The notes beneath the pieces are model-generated. The model ran no database searches, was not told where the DNA came from, and saw only the letters and a list, made by a program, of their open reading frames with translations. A stretch of DNA of 64,000 nucleotides from NCBI RefSeq assembly GCF_030546805.1, contig NZ_JAUOPC010000004.1:186001-250000 (forward strand). The letters are read 5' to 3'. Position numbers and translations under genes: made by a program. How positions within the stretch are numbered: position 1 is the stretch's first letter; each line of letters opens with the position of its first letter. Positions 63,067 to 64,000 of the stretch are shown here, one piece after another. The DNA comes from Cyclobacterium sp. 1_MG-2023 (GTDB taxonomy: Bacteria > Bacteroidota > Bacteroidia > Cytophagales > Cyclobacteriaceae).

Positions 63067-64000
63067 ATGGAACAATTATTTCTCTATTTGGTCCCATTTT
63101 TGGGTATTATAGGCCTTCTGATTATGGCCATAAAATCGGCCTGGGTTACGAAACAACCGACAGGTGATGAAAAAATGGTGGAGTTGGCAGGATATATAGC
63201 CAAAGGCGCCATGTCATTTTTAAAAGCAGAGTGGAAGGTAATGGGCTATTTTGTGGTCATTGCTGCCATTATTTTAGGCTGGTCCGGCACATTGTTAGAC
63301 AACTCCAGCCCTGTGATTGCTATAGCCTTTGTAATAGGTGCAGTGCTTTCTGCATTTGCAGGTTATCTAGGAATGAAAATAGCCACAAAATCCAATGTAA
63401 GGACAACTGAAGCTGCCAAAACCAGCCTTGCTAAAGCTTTGAATGTTTCTTTTACCGGAGGTACGGTAATGGGGCTAGGGGTAGCAGGCTTAGCTGTTTT
63501 AGGCATGGGAGGTCTGTTTATAATTTTTTACAATATGTTTGTAGTTTCTACAGGCGGAGATGTGAATGGTCATGAAATGGAAACCGCACTTGAAGTGTTG
63601 GCAGGTTTTTCTCTAGGAGCCGAGTCTATTGCTCTTTTTGCAAGAGTTGGGGGAGGTATTTATACCAAAGCAGCAGATGTTGGAGCCGACTTGGTAGGTA
63701 AAGTTGAAGCCGGAATACCGGAAGATGATGTGCGTAACCCTGCTACCATAGCAGATAATGTGGGAGATAACGTCGGTGATGTAGCCGGAATGGGAGCCGA
63801 TTTGTTTGGTTCTTATGTAGCCACTATTTTGGCATCCATGGTTTTGGGTAGAGAGATTGTTAGTAATGATAATTTTGGAGGTATTGCCCCGGTGCTCTTG
63901 CCTTTGGTAATTGCCGGATTAGGCCTGGTATTTTCTATAGTAGGAACCTTATTTGTTAAAATAAAATCGGAGAATGGGAATGTACAAGCTGCACTGAATA
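63067..64000 (+). CDS. hppA: Membrane-bound H+-translocating pyrophosphatase (5' part, runs off window end)
   Basis: Translation from ATG 63067 gives 311 residues of a membrane pyrophosphatase, with at least six hydrophobic helices. The pyrophosphate-binding signature YTKAADVGADLVGKVEAGIPEDD (key residues Asp, Lys and Glu) and NPATIADNVGDNVGDVAGMGADL are exact. The gate Glu that Na+-pumping enzymes have in DLFESY is Gly248 here (DLFGSY), while GAESIALF carries Glu186, the arrangement I recall for Flavobacterium-type H+-pumping enzymes. It probably pumps H+ across the inner membrane, using energy from PPi. The K+-dependence motif lies beyond the window. Confidence 0.93.
   Translation, partial: MEQLFLYLVPFLGIIGLLIMAIKSAWVTKQPTGDEKMVELAGYIAKGAMSFLKAEWKVMGYFVVIAAIILGWSGTLLDNSSPVIAIAFVIGAVLSAFAGYLGMKIATKSNVRTTEAAKTSLAKALNVSFTGGTVMGLGVAGLAVLGMGGLFIIFYNMFVVSTGGDVNGHEMETALEVLAGFSLGAESIALFARVGGGIYTKAADVGADLVGKVEAGIPEDDVRNPATIADNVGDNVGDVAGMGADLFGSYVATILASMVLGREIVSNDNFGGIAPVLLPLVIAGLGLVFSIVGTLFVKIKSENGNVQAALN

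Overview
The window is chromosomal DNA of a Bacteroidota bacterium, most likely a marine or freshwater member of the Cytophagia (Cyclobacteriaceae such as Cyclobacterium, Echinicola or Algoriphagus; the genus is an inference). The signs are moderately low GC, near absence of Shine-Dalgarno sites, Bacteroidota-type promoters (TTG, about 19-22 bases, TAnnTTTG), a type III glutamine synthetase, MtaB, DUF3857/transglutaminase proteins, many lipoproteins and secreted carbohydrate-active proteins, and an H+-pyrophosphatase with the Flavobacterium-type pattern of acidic residues. No tRNA, rRNA, CRISPR array, intact insertion sequence or prophage gene was seen.

Layout. 1-5.8 kb: the end of an NAD-dependent epimerase/dehydratase, a DapA-type aldolase-like protein, a secreted esterase and a large lipoprotein. 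6-10.2 kb: a leftward operon of secreted proteins (BNR_4 beta-propeller, ThuA-like, ceramidase-like, DUF1080). 10.4-14.1 kb: mtaB and type III glutamine synthetase, divergent. 14.2-21.1 kb: a small secreted protein, a zinc alcohol dehydrogenase, two DUF3857/transglutaminase-like proteins, and a 2,3-diketo-L-gulonate reductase. 21.3-27.3 kb: GH78 alpha-L-rhamnosidase, an atypical pyruvate kinase-like protein, and a persulfide dioxygenase/rhodanese fusion. 27.8-30.3 kb: feoA, feoB and a tiny Cys-rich membrane protein for ferrous iron uptake. 30.4-36.2 kb: a three-gene RND efflux operon. 36.9-43 kb: a secreted beta-helix protein, an ECF sigma factor with a membrane partner, a luciferase-like monooxygenase and an Old Yellow Enzyme, with intergenic spaces holding a degenerate repeat family. 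43.5-47.2 kb: purL. 47.5-54.1 kb: a TetR-headed second RND operon. 54.2-56.6 kb: divergent araD and araA. 56.7-62.6 kb: universal stress protein, HiPIP, a lipoprotein dehydrogenase-like propeller, and a ceramidase-like/alpha-beta hydrolase fusion. 63.07 kb to the end: the start of hppA.

Taken together the window looks like housekeeping genes interleaved with plant or algal polysaccharide use: rhamnosidase, arabinose isomerase and epimerase, secreted esterases, a beta-helix protein and sugar-acid reductases. No SusC/SusD pair is present, so this is not a classical polysaccharide utilization locus.

The strongest unusual signal is at about 8.85-8.90 kb. The ThuA-like reading frame has no ATG or GTG start, and its first beta-strand is encoded upstream of the only usable TTG. 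It joins the preceding BNR_4 gene in the -1 frame across A10 and A8 runs, which suggests a frameshift-made fusion protein or a sequence error. Other points are the K+-independent signature and missing C-terminal domain of the pyruvate kinase-like protein, loss of the proton-relay residues in the second RND pump, a HiPIP next to a dehydrogenase-like propeller, and the dispersed intergenic repeat at 38.8, 40.4 and 43.1 kb. All calls come from reading the sequence; no database search was run.
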